Assembly (NCBI RefSeq): GCF_040954645.1
Contig: NC_092803.1
Location: forward strand, 64,745,484 to 64,809,483
Source of the DNA: Diabrotica undecimpunctata
Lineage: Eukaryota > Arthropoda > Insecta > Coleoptera > Chrysomelidae
Length of the DNA stretch: 64,000 nucleotides
Direction of reading: 5' to 3'
The position numbers and the translations under genes are program-made. Every line of letters begins with the position of its first letter. Positions within the stretch are counted from its first letter, which is position 1. Positions 19,608 through 30,030 of the stretch are shown here, in pieces. The notes under the pieces were generated by a model, which saw nothing but the letters and a program-made list of their open reading frames with translations, did no database searches and was not told the origin of the DNA.

Positions 19608-20980
19608 ACAGTTTCTTAGAAAAGTAAAAGGTAAAGAAGAACTACTCAATTGAAGCTGGCAATGGGATAAAACAGGGAGTTTCCGTGAGTCCATCCAAGA
19701 GAAACAATATCCCTTCCAGATCAAGACATAGTCACGTTACGTCAATAGTAAGAGGAGAGATTTTGTGTGTCGTGCATTCCTCAAAACAAACCTGTTAAAA
19801 TATACCTAAGCTGTACAAACGGTCCATAGGTATGATAAAATCTCTATTTAAATATTTTAGTGTTATAAAATACTTACAAAAAAAATTTCGCCTGCTTTCC
19901 AATAGTTATAAATATAATGACCCATATTGTTTTACAATAAATATTTTACAAAATATAACCAAACTACACTCTCACGTTATCCCTATCATCAGCAGGAATT
20001 TCAAGTTTTTTCAAATAATAGTGTTTAGTCGATTCCGTTTCCTGAATACCTCCTTAATAAAACATTTGAAAACCTAGCATTATCCCCCAAATTATTAGCA
20101 GGAAGTTTTATAAATACAGAATACTAATTTATTTTTAAGCTTCCTCGAAAACACTGATTTTCAACTGGTTAAGGGTGTTGAATGAATAAAATATATAAAT
20201 AAGTGCGATAAAATAATTTATCTTCCAACTTTGGGAAAATAACACCCGTTAATATCTAAATAAAATATAACTTTAAATTTTTTTATATATCCTTTATTTA
20301 TTGTAATCTGTTCCTACAAATAAAAAAATCAATAAGTTTATTACGTAGTTAACGCAGGTGAAATCCGTCCAATGACAAATTTCCTTTGAGATAAGTTTTT
20401 AATACATATAAATATTTAAAATATAAATAACACTTGACAAAGACCTATTATACTATATGATAAAAAAACATCAAAGTTGAAATACACACACAGTTAGATA
20501 TAAAATGATAGAATATAACTACGATTATGTATTTACAGGTATAGAAAGGTCTAAGAGCTTACGGCGTTTTAGTCTTGCTCTTCTCGGTAGCTTTAGTAGA
20601 TCTTGGCAAGTCTATTTGGAGGGATATATTTTTGTGAGTGCCACTGAGTAAGACAACGGTGTCTTTAATGTTTTGGATCTGAAGATCTCGATGTATATAT
20701 TTACCTCATTATAATAATATAATGGAGCACATAATACAGTGCATTGGTAATATGTCTGAAAACTTTAGATTAAAAACGCTGAAGTTTCAGTAAACGACAA
20801 TAAGATGCTGTACCCCACATTTATATACGGTAAGGCCAAACTCTCTGTAGAATACATTTATATAGTAACTAGTGTATAATTGTTATCTATAGTCAGTCAT
20901 TAAATTTACAAAATATTAAGCTTCATGCATATAAACTAAGGAAATATAAATGGTATCATGGTTTTACTATATCCTATATA
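19414..20980. other. Gene-free stretch with a short (AT)n
   Basis: I see no gene or recognisable TE coding sequence. An (AT)n run lies at 19570-19603. The rest is AT-rich unique-looking sequence. Confidence 0.4.
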
Positions 20981-21143
20981 CAGGGTGGTCCTTAAGTAAT
21001 TGTACAAAAAGAAACAGTAGATTCTACACTTTAAAATATTACGATTTAAGCCAAATTGCTTTAATAAAATTAAGAAATTAAGTTAATATTAAGTTAATAT
21101 TAAGTTAATATTAAGTTATATTAAGTTAATATTAAGAAAGATA
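20981..21143. repeat. Transposon end and TTAAGTTAATA minisatellite
   Basis: The stretch opens with ACAGGGTGGTCC, a start shared by the terminal repeats of many insect mariner-type elements. It contains four to five tandem copies of an 11-12 base unit, TTAAGTTAATA, at about 21076-21138. It directly abuts a second ACAGGGTG terminus at 21144, so two transposon ends appear to meet here. Confidence 0.55.
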
Positions 21144-21886
21144 CAGGGTGTTAAAGTGAAAATTTAAAATTTTAATTTTCGCTATAACTTTCATGTTTGT
21201 GAACATTTATGTATAAAAATTCATAACTGGGTACTATTGATCATCAGAAATTATAATCTGATGCATACTTTAATGCAGCTGATAGAGGGCGCCACATATG
21301 CCACATATGTCGCATACATTTGCACTTAACTTGTTTTGCTTTTTAAGTTACCGGTATATGTGATCAAAAATATTAAAGATGCATTATTTTACCAAAAAAA
21401 GGTATACTTGTTAATAACTTCAAAACTCAACAGTTTTCGAGATAATCGCATTTTACAAATCAACTACATAATTCAGATTTAACGCAATTACTCCAAGCAA
21501 CGAAAGAAAATTAGACAAAAACATCAATACTTCTGAATTTTGGTATAAAATGCCTTTAGTAAAGTTAATAGTTAACGAAATATTAAATAAAATAAATATA
21601 TTAGCAGAATAGAATAGTAGGATTTGACAAAATAACAGAATAATTGGATTTTACATAAAACATTTTACGTTTTGTATTAAATTAAATTCATAATCAAAAT
21701 ATTCTATTAATAAACCAAATTAAGAAATAGTTAAACTAAATAACATTAAACATTTTGTCAAAGTAAGTGTTCGATATGTCCACCATTTTCTTTAATTAAT
21801 TTGTCAATACATTTCATAAAAGATCGTCTCATATCAAATAGCATCATTGGTTCTAAAGAAACTGCTGCAGTATTTATAAAAAGTGT
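21144..21886 (-). pseudogene. Mariner-type transposon, 3' part with transposase C-terminus
   Basis: The minus-strand sequence ends at a terminal motif (ACAGGGTGTTAAAG on the plus strand at about 21145). Upstream, near 21770-21880, it encodes the last residues of a Tc1/mariner-type transposase, with MRRSFMKCIDKLI then GGHIEHL; the GGHxEHL ending is typical. About 600 bases of AT-rich 3' UTR lie between. The catalytic domain is missing, and the truncation meets the partial LTR at 21887. Confidence 0.6.
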
Positions 21887-22165
21887 CATAGTGTCATAAC
21901 AATTTCAATTTGGAAGATAGTTTGTTTAAATTTTACATTGTCTATAGAATTTAATTAGTTTCATAAGAATTAATTTCAATTTAAAGATAGTTTATTTTAA
22001 ATTTACATTGGCTAGGTTAGATATATATGTGTGTTTCATAATAGATATAATAAAGATAATTTAAAAAAGTACTTACAAACTAATTCTTTGAGAACCGCGA
22101 TAAAAACCCTATATATTATATTATTAAAAATACTCATTGCTCATCATTCACAAATAATACATCAT

Positions 22166-22169
<4 letters not shown>
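21887..22169 (+). repeat. Partial copy of the 13661-15055 LTR family
   Basis: This stretch is closely similar to the reverse complement of 13661-13940. Shared landmarks include two copies of a GATAGTTT sub-repeat, TTGAGAACCGCGATAAAAACCC and the end CATCATAACA before (AT)n. Only about 280 bases of the family are present, truncated on the side facing the mariner tail. The open frame through it continues into the AT tract and is not a gene. Confidence 0.75.

Positions 22170-22231
<62 letters not shown>
22170..22231. repeat. (AT)n tract, insertion site of the errantivirus-like element
   Basis: A pure AT run ending at the first base of the 5' LTR. AT repeats resume at 29264 right after the 3' LTR, so the element sits inside what was one AT tract. 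A 4-bp ATAT duplication fits but cannot be distinguished from the repeat itself. Confidence 0.9.
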
Positions 22232-22237
<6 letters not shown>

Positions 22238-22457
22238 GTAGCCATAAGCTCCCTTACTATTAAGAATCAGCAGATTCCGATATCCGACGTTATAAATAGG
22301 AAGAAATCAATATTTTTATTATTATTGTAATTATTATGTTTCAATAGTCAACTTTAAATCATTAAATGTAGTAGTTTGTAGAATTTCTCAAAAATTGTAA
22401 CTTATTTTCGAAATAAAGATTTTTTTTTGGGAATATCGACGTTGAAGAAACATTTCT
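22232..22457 (+). repeat. 5' LTR of the errantivirus-like element
   Basis: A 226-bp LTR with AG...CT ends. It contains a TATAAATA box at 22291-22298 and an AATAAA signal at 22412-22417, the signals needed to start and end the transcript. It appears identical to the 3' copy. Confidence 0.92.
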
Positions 22458-22475
22458 GGCGCTGCGAACCACAGG
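22458..22475 (+). promoter_or_regulatory. Primer-binding site
   Basis: GGCGCTGCGAACC directly follows the LTR; with the LTR's last T it reads TGGCGC, the start expected for a site complementary to a tRNA 3' end (CCA plus acceptor stem). I cannot assign the tRNA species with confidence. Confidence 0.6.
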
Positions 22476-22757
22476 ATATTTCATACAGAAACATAGTCGT
22501 TTCCTGGTCTACATTAGTTTAATGAAATCCTGAAGAACCTGGTAAAAGAGAAAAATGTATTGGAAATCAAACACGATCATCCTTGCGTAAGTTTTTCCTT
22601 TCTTTACCATTGTTTATGAGCATTTATTATTTTAATTGAATTCTTAAACATTTACATTGAATTTATTATTTATTGTTTATTGAATTTATATTATTTATAA
22701 CATTTTACTTCAACGAATTTTTATATATACTTGCATTTATATTTTTGCATATATTTT

Positions 22758-24023
22758 ATGAGTACATTGAATGATATTTCCCAAAATAGTATCGAAAATT
22801 TAAGTTTACTATTCGACAATTTAAATTTAAAAATAAAAAGAAATCTACAAACCTCTAAATCTAAGCCTGCATCTAAATTACGTTCCAAAATGCCGATGAC
22901 CAATAGCGATATTGCTAGCCTTTGCTCAACTCTGCCCGAATTCTCTTCTGGAGACAACCTCTCCACCTTTATCAAAGCAGTAGATAATTTAATAGTTTTC
23001 TTAGGCACCCAAGATTTAAATCCGTCCCAAGAATTTATCTTAAATTCCCATATCGTATCTCGAATTAAAGGAGAACCTAGAAATTTCTTAAACTATTCTA
23101 ATAAAACCAATTGGACAGAAATTCGTCCAGCATTATTAACTAAATACGGAGACAGACGTTCCGAAGACATATTAGTAACACAACTATCCACTACCGTCCA
23201 AAAACATAGTGAATCCTACGACAATTATCATCAGAGAATAACTACAAATCTGAACGACTTACTCCAACACATCACCCTAAACGATAATCCCGCGACAGTA
23301 ACATTTAAAACTCCATATTTCAAAAACATTGCCCTCAAAACTTTCTGTACCGGAATCAACGAGCCTTATTGCGAATACTTATCGCATTTTGAATTAAATT
23401 CCCTAGAAGAAGCCCTTCAAAAGTGTATTGCCTACGATAACCACAAAAATCAACAACAATACATGAACTTCCTTAAGAGCCAACAAAACAAAAAGGCCCC
23501 ACTCAAAAATAAACCCTATCAATCTTCGAATAATCAAAGATCCACAAACTTCCAACCCACACACTCAAACTTCCAACCCACATACTCAAACTTCCAACCC
23601 ACGCATTCGAATTATGTGAGACCTTCAACTCACAACACAGAGCCCAATTTTAACTTTACTCCACAACAGAACTATAATTTTCCTCAGAGACAAAATTTCA
23701 GTTCTCATGAACAAAATCAATCCTTCCAACGAAACAATGTTCCGAAAAACAACCAACAAAGACTAAATAAATATAAAGCTCCTCGACCCCAACCAAATTT
23801 TGCTACTCCAATGAGCGGTGTTCAAACTACCACAACCAGAAACCATCAGCCCATGACAATTACAACTAATAGAAGCCACAATTTTCACATAGACTCAAAT
23901 GATACCCAATATTTCGAAAATGATTTCGAAAATTACGAATCCGAACAAGAGCCCGATTTGCATGATGAAAATCATCAGGATTTTCAAGCCATCCCGTTAG
24001 ACGATCATCCACCCCCTGTATAA
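22758..24023 (+). CDS. gag: Errantivirus-like gag
   Basis: A 421-residue frame from the Met at 22758; an in-frame Met at 22731 would add nine hydrophobic residues and is less likely. The N-terminal two thirds look like the helical capsid domain of Ty3/gypsy gag. The C-terminal part is rich in Asn, Gln and Pro and holds three tandem FQPT(H/Y)SN repeats (near 23555-23615). There is no CCHC zinc knuckle, as is common in errantiviruses. The acidic tail ends at 24021-24023. The pol frame overlaps the last ~55 bases at -1, so a ribosomal frameshift there is expected, though I could not identify a canonical slippery heptamer. Confidence 0.85.
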   Translation: MSTLNDISQNSIENLSLLFDNLNLKIKRNLQTSKSKPASKLRSKMPMTNSDIASLCSTLPEFSSGDNLSTFIKAVDNLIVFLGTQDLNPSQEFILNSHIVSRIKGEPRNFLNYSNKTNWTEIRPALLTKYGDRRSEDILVTQLSTTVQKHSESYDNYHQRITTNLNDLLQHITLNDNPATVTFKTPYFKNIALKTFCTGINEPYCEYLSHFELNSLEEALQKCIAYDNHKNQQQYMNFLKSQQNKKAPLKNKPYQSSNNQRSTNFQPTHSNFQPTYSNFQPTHSNYVRPSTHNTEPNFNFTPQQNYNFPQRQNFSSHEQNQSFQRNNVPKNNQQRLNKYKAPRPQPNFATPMSGVQTTTTRNHQPMTITTNRSHNFHIDSNDTQYFENDFENYESEQEPDLHDENHQDFQAIPLDDHPPPV

Positions 24024-27000
24024 ACCTACATAATATTGAAAGTTCCCCTGGCTTACCCTGTTTCGTTACACCCAAAACACATCTACGCGTTTTAATCGAT
24101 ACCGGCGGTTCCCATTCAATTTTAAATCCGCGAGCTCTCAAACTATTTGATAAAAATCATATTTATCGAAAACCTTTTTCGCTAACGTCAATGAAAATTA
24201 CTTCCAAGCACGACTTAAATATTAAGACGCCACTATTCCTAGAATATGGAATTCCACAAACATTCGACGTAAAAATTGCTGATTTTAGCCAACACTTTGA
24301 CCCCCTCCTTGGAACTTACGATCTGAAAAGATTCCACGCCACAATTAGCTACGCAACTCATACTTTAACCTTCGAGAATCCTCACGTTAGCATTCCATTT
24401 GAAACTTTATACCAAAAAATTCCAGTAAGCGTTCATAATGGCGAAGTTTTATTGCGTGAAAGACACTTTCAAGGTATCAAAATTCCCAATTCTATTCACG
24501 TTGCAAAAAACGGCTTTCTAGACACTTTCGACTTACCTATGCCTATGAAATTTAATAAGAGAATTGAAGTTGAGAACTTCTGTAATTATAATATAGTAAA
24601 AATTCCAACGACGCATTTTAACGAAAACAAAATACGTACTTCGCACTTGAATAACGAAGAAAAATATAAAATTATAAGTCTTTGCAAAAAATTTAAAGAC
24701 GTATTTTACGATGAAAACAAAAATTTAACTTTCACATCAGCTGTTAGACACGAAATTAAAACTAAGGATGAAAATCCAATTTATGTAAAGGGATTTCGGC
24801 ATCCCAAAGCAATGCAGGAAGAAATAAAAAAACAAATAAATAATTTATTAGATAATAAGATAATTCGACCGTCAATTTCACCGTACTCAGCTCCAGTTTG
24901 GATAGTACCAAAAAAAGCTGATGCCTCAGGTCAGAAAAAATTTAGATTAGTAATTGATTATAGGAAGCTCAATGATCATACTGAAAGTGATCGCTACCCA
25001 CTTCCTCAGATAGATGAAATACTGGATAACTTAGGAAAAGCCAGTTATTTCACAACATTAGATTTAGCTCAAGGTTACCATCAGATTGAAGTTCATCCGG
25101 ATTCTATTCGGAAAACAGCCTTTTCAGTTCCGCATGGTCACTTTGAATTTTTACGTATGCCCTTTGGTTTAAAGAATAGCCCAGCAACATTCGAAAGGTT
25201 AATGAACAATATTCTTAGGCCCTTTATTCATAAGTTTTGCTTCGTCTACATGGACGACGTCATTATTTTTTCCAAGTCACTGCAAGAACACTTAGTTCAT
25301 ATTGCGACTATTTTTGACACTTTTAGAAAAAATAATTTAAAAATTCAGTTAGACAAATCTGAGTTTCTCACGAAAGAAGTTTCTTTCTTAGGTCACGTAG
25401 TGACAACCGAAGGAATCAAACCTAACCCAGCAAAAATCGAAGCTATACAAAAATATCCTCTACCAAAAACAGTAAAAGAAATTAAATCATTTCTTGGTTT
25501 AATCGGTTACTACCGAAGATTCATACCCAACTTTGCAAAAATAACGTCCCCATTTTCGAGATGTACTCGAAAAGGAGCAACTATCGACCCCACAAATCCA
25601 AATTATTTAGAATGTTTTGCAAAATGCAAACAATTGTTAACTAATTCTCCAATCTTACAATATCCAGACTTCGAAAAGCCTTTTGTACTGACTACAGACG
25701 CCTCTAATATAGCTATAGGATCAGTATTATCTCAAAATAATCACCCTATTGCCTACTATTCTCGAACTCTAAATTCCGCAGAACGAAACTACTCCACTAT
25801 TGAAAAAGAACTTTTAGCCATACTAGATTCTTGTAAACACTTCCGTATGTATTTATACAACCAAAAATTCACTGTAGAAACAGATCACAATCCTCTCGTA
25901 TGGATCTACAAAATTAAAGACCCCACTTCTAGATTAGCCCGATGGAGACTTAAACTAGAAGAATATGATTTTGAAGTTAAATATAAAAAAGGCAAAGAGA
26001 ATCAAGTTGCTGATGCTCTTAGCCGAGTCCAAATAAATGCCCTAAGCTCGAGTTCAGAATGTGCTGAACCCCCGAATTCAGAATGTGCTGAACCACCCGA
26101 CAATTTCGACATAGACGATTTCCTTGCCGATTTTGACAACTTACAAAACAGTACTAACACACAACATACATCAGTTGAGAACCCTATCACTGGAATAGAG
26201 ATTTCACCTGAACCAATTAATTTATCCTCAAACCAAATTATTTTTAAACCAGAGTCAAATAATTTTGAAATTAAATACAAAAGAATTTTTAACAAACACC
26301 GTTACACTGTCACTTTGACAAATAATTGGAAAACAGAAATAGCAAATACCTTCCAAAATATCCTTAGACCAAATCAAAAATTTGCAATAACAATCCCTCA
26401 CGAATTTAGACCTTTTATCTGTAACTATTTTAAAGAAAAAATAAATTCCACAGTCAAAGCAATATTTTGCAATATACTACTTCAGGACATAGAAGAAGAA
26501 AACCAACAAATAGAATGCATAAAGAAATATCACGTAGAAAATCACAACGGAATAATTGAAACCTACAAACATTTAAAACAAAAATTTTATTGGCCCTCAA
26601 TGCAGACAACTATTTCTAATTTTATCAATAAATGCGAAATTTGCCTAAAAAATAAATACGAGCGACGTCCTTATAAACTTCCCCAATTAGGACCGTTGTT
26701 AGGTCAAAAACCTTTTGATATATTACATATCGATCTATTCCACTGCAATAAAAACCTGTATCTCACTATAATAGATTCTTTTTCCAAATACGGTCAATGC
26801 TATAAGCTCACCGACAAAACTTCCATTTCCATACTAAATAAATTAAGACACTACTTTTCGCACCACAATTACCCAAAAAAGATTGTATGCGACAGCGGCA
26901 CCGAATTTAATTCCGCAGTCATTAAAGAATTCCTAAATATCCACAAAATCGAAATACATTTTACAACAGTAAACAATTCTTCCTCAAACTCTCCAGTAGA

Positions 27001-27586
27001 GCGCTTTCATTCAACTCTTATTGAAAAACTTAGGACCTTACAAGCCCAAAATCCAAATGATTCGTTAGATGACATTCTAACACACGCCATTCTTATTTAC
27101 AACCAATCAATCCACAGTTCCACAGATTATTCCCCGTTCTCAATTCTGTACGGACCCTATGCAGAAGAAATACATTTCGACTTTGATCTTCCGATATACG
27201 AAACATATAATCAAAGACATAAAGAAGAACTCCAACCCTTTATTGCAGAACTATATAATAAACAAAAACAAAAAAGACAACAACTTTTAGATAGACAAAA
27301 CGAAAATGCCGAAGATATTCCGGAAATAGACCTTACAAAATCCCTATATGTTTCTAAGAAAAAACATAAGTCCAAATTACAAGCCCCTTTCTCCACTATT
27401 CATCCAGAAACGCAAGACAAAACAAAAATAATCGGTAAAACAGATAAACAAAATTTAACAAGCACTCACCTTAAATATGTAAAACGAATACGAAAACATG
27501 TAGATAAACCTACTCAAGACCCAAATTTTTCACAGGACAATCCTCGCCCTGGTTCATCCACTCAATATTCAGGAGATTCCGAATAA
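23969..27586 (+). CDS. pol: Errantivirus-like pol: protease, RT, RNase H, integrase
   Basis: This open frame, -1 relative to gag, starts after two TGA codons at 23963-23968; the first internal Met is at 24191, but synthesis as a gag-pol fusion is more likely. Order of domains: aspartic protease with active-site DTGG at 24098; RT with LDLAQGYHQI and the catalytic YMDD at 25247; RNase H (TTDAS near 25690, ETDHNPL near 25880); an HHCC zinc finger from about 26530 (H..H then CEICLKN); and the integrase core with Asp in HIDLF, CDSGTEF near 26890 and Glu in VERFHS near 27000. No chromodomain is seen. The frame is uninterrupted and all catalytic motifs are present. Confidence 0.92.
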   Translation, partial: KSSGFSSHPVRRSSTPCINLHNIESSPGLPCFVTPKTHLRVLIDTGGSHSILNPRALKLFDKNHIYRKPFSLTSMKITSKHDLNIKTPLFLEYGIPQTFDVKIADFSQHFDPLLGTYDLKRFHATISYATHTLTFENPHVSIPFETLYQKIPVSVHNGEVLLRERHFQGIKIPNSIHVAKNGFLDTFDLPMPMKFNKRIEVENFCNYNIVKIPTTHFNENKIRTSHLNNEEKYKIISLCKKFKDVFYDENKNLTFTSAVRHEIKTKDENPIYVKGFRHPKAMQEEIKKQINNLLDNKIIRPSISPYSAPVWIVPKKADASGQKKFRLVIDYRKLNDHTESDRYPLPQIDEILDNLGKASYFTTLDLAQGYHQIEVHPDSIRKTAFSVPHGHFEFLRMPFGLKNSPATFERLMNNILRPFIHKFCFVYMDDVIIFSKSLQEHLVHIATIFDTFRKNNLKIQLDKSEFLTKEVSFLGHVVTTEGIKPNPAKIEAIQKYPLPKTVKEIKSFLGLIGYYRRFIPNFAKITSPFSRCTRKGATIDPTNPNYLECFAKCKQLLTNSPILQYPDFEKPFVLTTDASNIAIGSVLSQNNHPIAYYSRTLNSAERNYSTIEKELLAILDSCKHFRMYLYNQKFTVETDHNPLVWIYKIKDPTSRLARWRLKLEEYDFEVKYKKGKENQVADALSRVQINALSSSSECAEPPNSECAEPPDNFDIDDFLADFDNLQNSTNTQHTSVENPITGIEISPEPINLSSNQIIFKPESNNFEIKYKRIFNKHRYTVTLTNNWKTEIANTFQNILRPNQKFAITIPHEFRPFICNYFKEKINSTVKAIFCNILLQDIEEENQQIECIKKYHVENHNGIIETYKHLKQKFYWPSMQTTISNFINKCEICLKNKYERRPYKLPQLGPLLGQKPFDILHIDLFHCNKNLYLTIIDSFSKYGQCYKLTDKTSISILNKLRHYFSHHNYPKKIVCDSGTEFNSAVIKEFLNIHKIEIHFTTVNNSSSNSPVERFHSTLIEKLRTLQAQNPNDSLDDILTHAILIYNQSIHSSTDYSPFSILYGPYAEEIHFDFDLPIYETYNQRHKEELQPFIAELYNKQKQKRQQLLDRQNENAEDIPEIDLTKSLYVSKKKHKSKLQAPFSTIHPETQDKTKIIGKTDKQNLTSTHLKYVKRIRKHVDKPTQDPNFSQDNPRPGSSTQYSGDSE

Positions 27587-27589
27587 TGG

Positions 27590-29047
27590 TTACTATGCTG
27601 AAGAGATAGGCAAATCAAGAGAAATCTCCCACTATCACAGACATTTTCTTCACATTCCACTAGACAAATTATCCGACAGTATTGACGCTAGTCCGACAAG
27701 CTATTTCAAAGATCACTTCAAAAATGCACCTCTCTCGCTACTGTACTCCCAATACACCCACATACAAGAACAAACAAAAGACGATCTACACAAGATTACG
27801 CGAAAACAGAAACGCGGACTTTTTAATTTTCTAGGTACAGCCATCAAATACGTGACTGGAAATCCAGACGACTCTGACTTAGACTTGTTAAAATACACAT
27901 AATCTCTTTAGAAAATAAACAAAACGAAATCATAAAAAAATTTAATAACCAAATATCTTATGGAAACTCTTTTAACACGAGATTCGATAAACTTTTAGAA
28001 AAACTAAATTCTGATAATTCAATTCTCATATCTGCACTCAACAAATTATCAGCTGATTTTGACAGCTATATCATTCTACACAATGAGATAATAAATCTCC
28101 AAAATATAAACGAATTTCTAATGAAACTTATTAGAACCATTACTTTATCTGAACTTAATATCTCCAATATAGAATTATTCACTTTAAAGGAAATAATAGA
28201 CCTTAAAGAGAACCTTCTCAAAATTTATCCCAGAAATTCAATTCCCAATAGTAATGAACACCCCTACGAACTTATAGAGTCAACAAAAACTTTAGTTTGT
28301 GTAACTTCAAATACAATGCTCATAATAATTAAAATCCCTATACTCCATGAAATTCCTTATACTACCTATAAAATCTATCCCATTCCAAACAAAGATCATG
28401 TTATGATTCTGCCACCTGCAAGCTACTATACAAATAATAAATGGTTCAACACTTGTATAGGACAAGGCGATAACATAGTTTGTTCCAACTATGTACAATC
28501 CAAATGTAACATACCCAATGTAGATAATTGCACAAAAACATTAATCACAGAGAACTTTTTCCAAGAAACCAGCAAAGTCATATTGCTAGGAATAGTTCAC
28601 CCAATGAGAATCCAGCAGATAGAAATTAATTCAACCAGCCTCTTGACGACAGATGTACCAATAATGATTGAAGGTATCCAATTTAATAAAAAGACGTCTC
28701 AAGATATTTCCATTCCAAAAATTGTTCCAATAAAATTAATACCAAACCATGAGATGAAAATTGAAAAATTAACAATCCCAGAGACACATGGCCAAATTCA
28801 ACCAATAGATACCATAGAAGTACTACCACGATTATCCATAGGACTGAGCACCACTTCTGTTATAATATTTTTAACTATTTTAGCTTTCCTAATAATCTTC
28901 CTAATTAGGAAAAGAAAACGAATTTCCAAAATCCTATTTGGAGAAAAATTGCATCCTGCCCAGATCCAGATACTAGACGAGCTGATAGCCGAAGTAACCA
29001 AAACTTCGAGGACGAAGTCCCAACCAATGGAGGGAGGAGAAATGTAG
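27590..29047 (+). pseudogene. env: Errantivirus-like env, frame broken
   Basis: These are remnants of the envelope glycoprotein gene, in two frames. The first part (about 27590-27900) contains a furin-like basic site, RKQKR at 27801-27815, followed at once by a hydrophobic GLFNFLG segment, the cleavage site and fusion peptide of the errantivirus/baculovirus F-type family. It ends at a TAA at 27899; reading continues in another frame (open 28121-29047) with Cys residues and Asn-linked sites. A membrane anchor of about 20 hydrophobic residues lies near 28850-28910, followed by a basic cytoplasmic tail. In errantiviruses env is made from a spliced RNA, so a local start codon may be absent. A single-base loss near 27897 is the simplest explanation of the break. 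Confidence 0.8.
29029..29037 (+). promoter_or_regulatory. Polypurine tract
   Basis: GGAGGGAGG-type purines lie directly before the AGAAATG start of the 3' LTR, the expected primer for plus-strand DNA synthesis. The tract overlaps the last codons of env. Confidence 0.7.
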
Positions 29048-29263
29048 CCATAAGCTCCCTTACTATTAAGAATCAGCAGATTCCGATATCCGACGTTATA
29101 AATAGGAAGAAATCAATATTTTTATTATTATTGTAATTATTATGTTTCAATAGTCAACTTTAAATCATTAAATGTAGTAGTTTGTAGAATTTCTCAAAAA
29201 TTGTAACTTATTTTCGAAATAAAGATTTTTTTTTGGGAATATCGACGTTGAAGAAACATTTCT
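29038..29263 (+). repeat. 3' LTR of the errantivirus-like element
   Basis: A 226-bp LTR matching 22232-22457 with no difference seen by eye. The AATAAA at 29218-29223 should direct polyadenylation. AT repeats follow at once. Confidence 0.92.
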
Positions 29264-29339
29264 ATATATATATATACATATGTATATAAATATAGATTGA
29301 TGGGACGCTATATACATTATATTATGTACTGTACGCCTC

Positions 29340-29510
29340 ACGTCGTTTGAACTACCTTGAACCCCCTCAGAATGACAGATACAACCCCCAATTTTTAAAA
29401 TAGGAAGTATAGGGTTGTGATATATCGTTTGAAAGGTGTTTTCATTCTCCATTCAAAAATGTTAAGATAAAATAAATTAAAATCATGTGATTACCGAAAT
29501 TCGCTAAAAT
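29340..29510 (+). repeat. Left long TIR of the mariner-type transposon
   Basis: This is closely complementary to 36455-36655. Shared landmarks are AGAATGACAG, AACCCCCAATTT, AAAATAGGAAGTATAG, ATATCGTTTGAAAGG, CATTCTCCATTCAAAAATG and CCGAAATTCGCTA. The right copy has a short extra segment in the middle. Confidence 0.85.
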
Positions 29511-29712
29511 ATACTCAAAACTTATTTCCCGTTTAGGTCTTGATAATGAGAAAGTGAACAAAAACCATAGCAATGTGGTTTTTAGATGGTAACCATTAAA
29601 AAACTTAAAAAAGAATTTCCGTGGCAACGTTATTTTAACACGCATTAGTAAATTATTTTATTTGTCGGTATTTTAATTTAAGTAAAAAATTCGTTTAATT
29701 CAATTCTGAAAA

Positions 29713-30030
29713 ATGGTTAGATTAACGGAAATGCATAAAATAACAGTTTTACAAATGATTGGTTACGGAGATAACACTCGAACACAACAGGAAGTAACTC
29801 GCCTATTTCATGAGAAATTTCCTAATTTACCGCCTATATCCCAAGTAACAATAAGTAAAATAGAGAAGCAGTTTCGCGAGTTTGGTCATGTAAGGCAGAT
29901 AAAAAAAGCAGCTGCCAATACACTGAGTGATGAACTCAAATTAGATGTGTTGCTTGAGTTTCAGGAAAATCCACATACATCGAGTAGACAGGCATCCACT
30001 ACATTCGGTGCTAGCCATACATCGATAGTA
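29713..30030 (+). pseudogene. Mariner-type transposase, N-terminal half
   Basis: The N-terminal DNA-binding region of the transposase, starting MVRLTEMHKITVLQMIGYGD. A helix-turn-helix of the type often annotated DUF4817 covers about residues 5-60 (VTISKIEKQFREFGHV), and a second begins near ENPHTSSRQAS. The frame is open up to 30030, where the 5' LTR interrupts the Ser-Ile-Val codons; coding resumes at 35618 after the inserted element. Confidence 0.75.

Larger units (their letters stand above)
22232..29263 (+). mobile_element. Errantivirus-like LTR retroelement with gag, pol and broken env
   Basis: A complete 7.0-kb provirus-like insertion of the insect errantivirus type (Ty3/gypsy with env). 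Two 226-bp LTRs, which look identical by eye, begin AGAAATG and end CATTTCT, a perfect 7-bp inverted repeat. A primer-binding site follows the 5' LTR and a purine tract precedes the 3' LTR. The order is gag, pol in the -1 frame, env. Matching LTRs imply a recent insertion. Gag and pol frames are open; env has one frame break near 27897, so this copy should not make a full envelope protein. Confidence 0.92.

Noticed and set aside
27713..27898. Minus-strand 61-codon open frame
   Set aside because: Antisense of the env region that contains the furin-like site; no features of its own.
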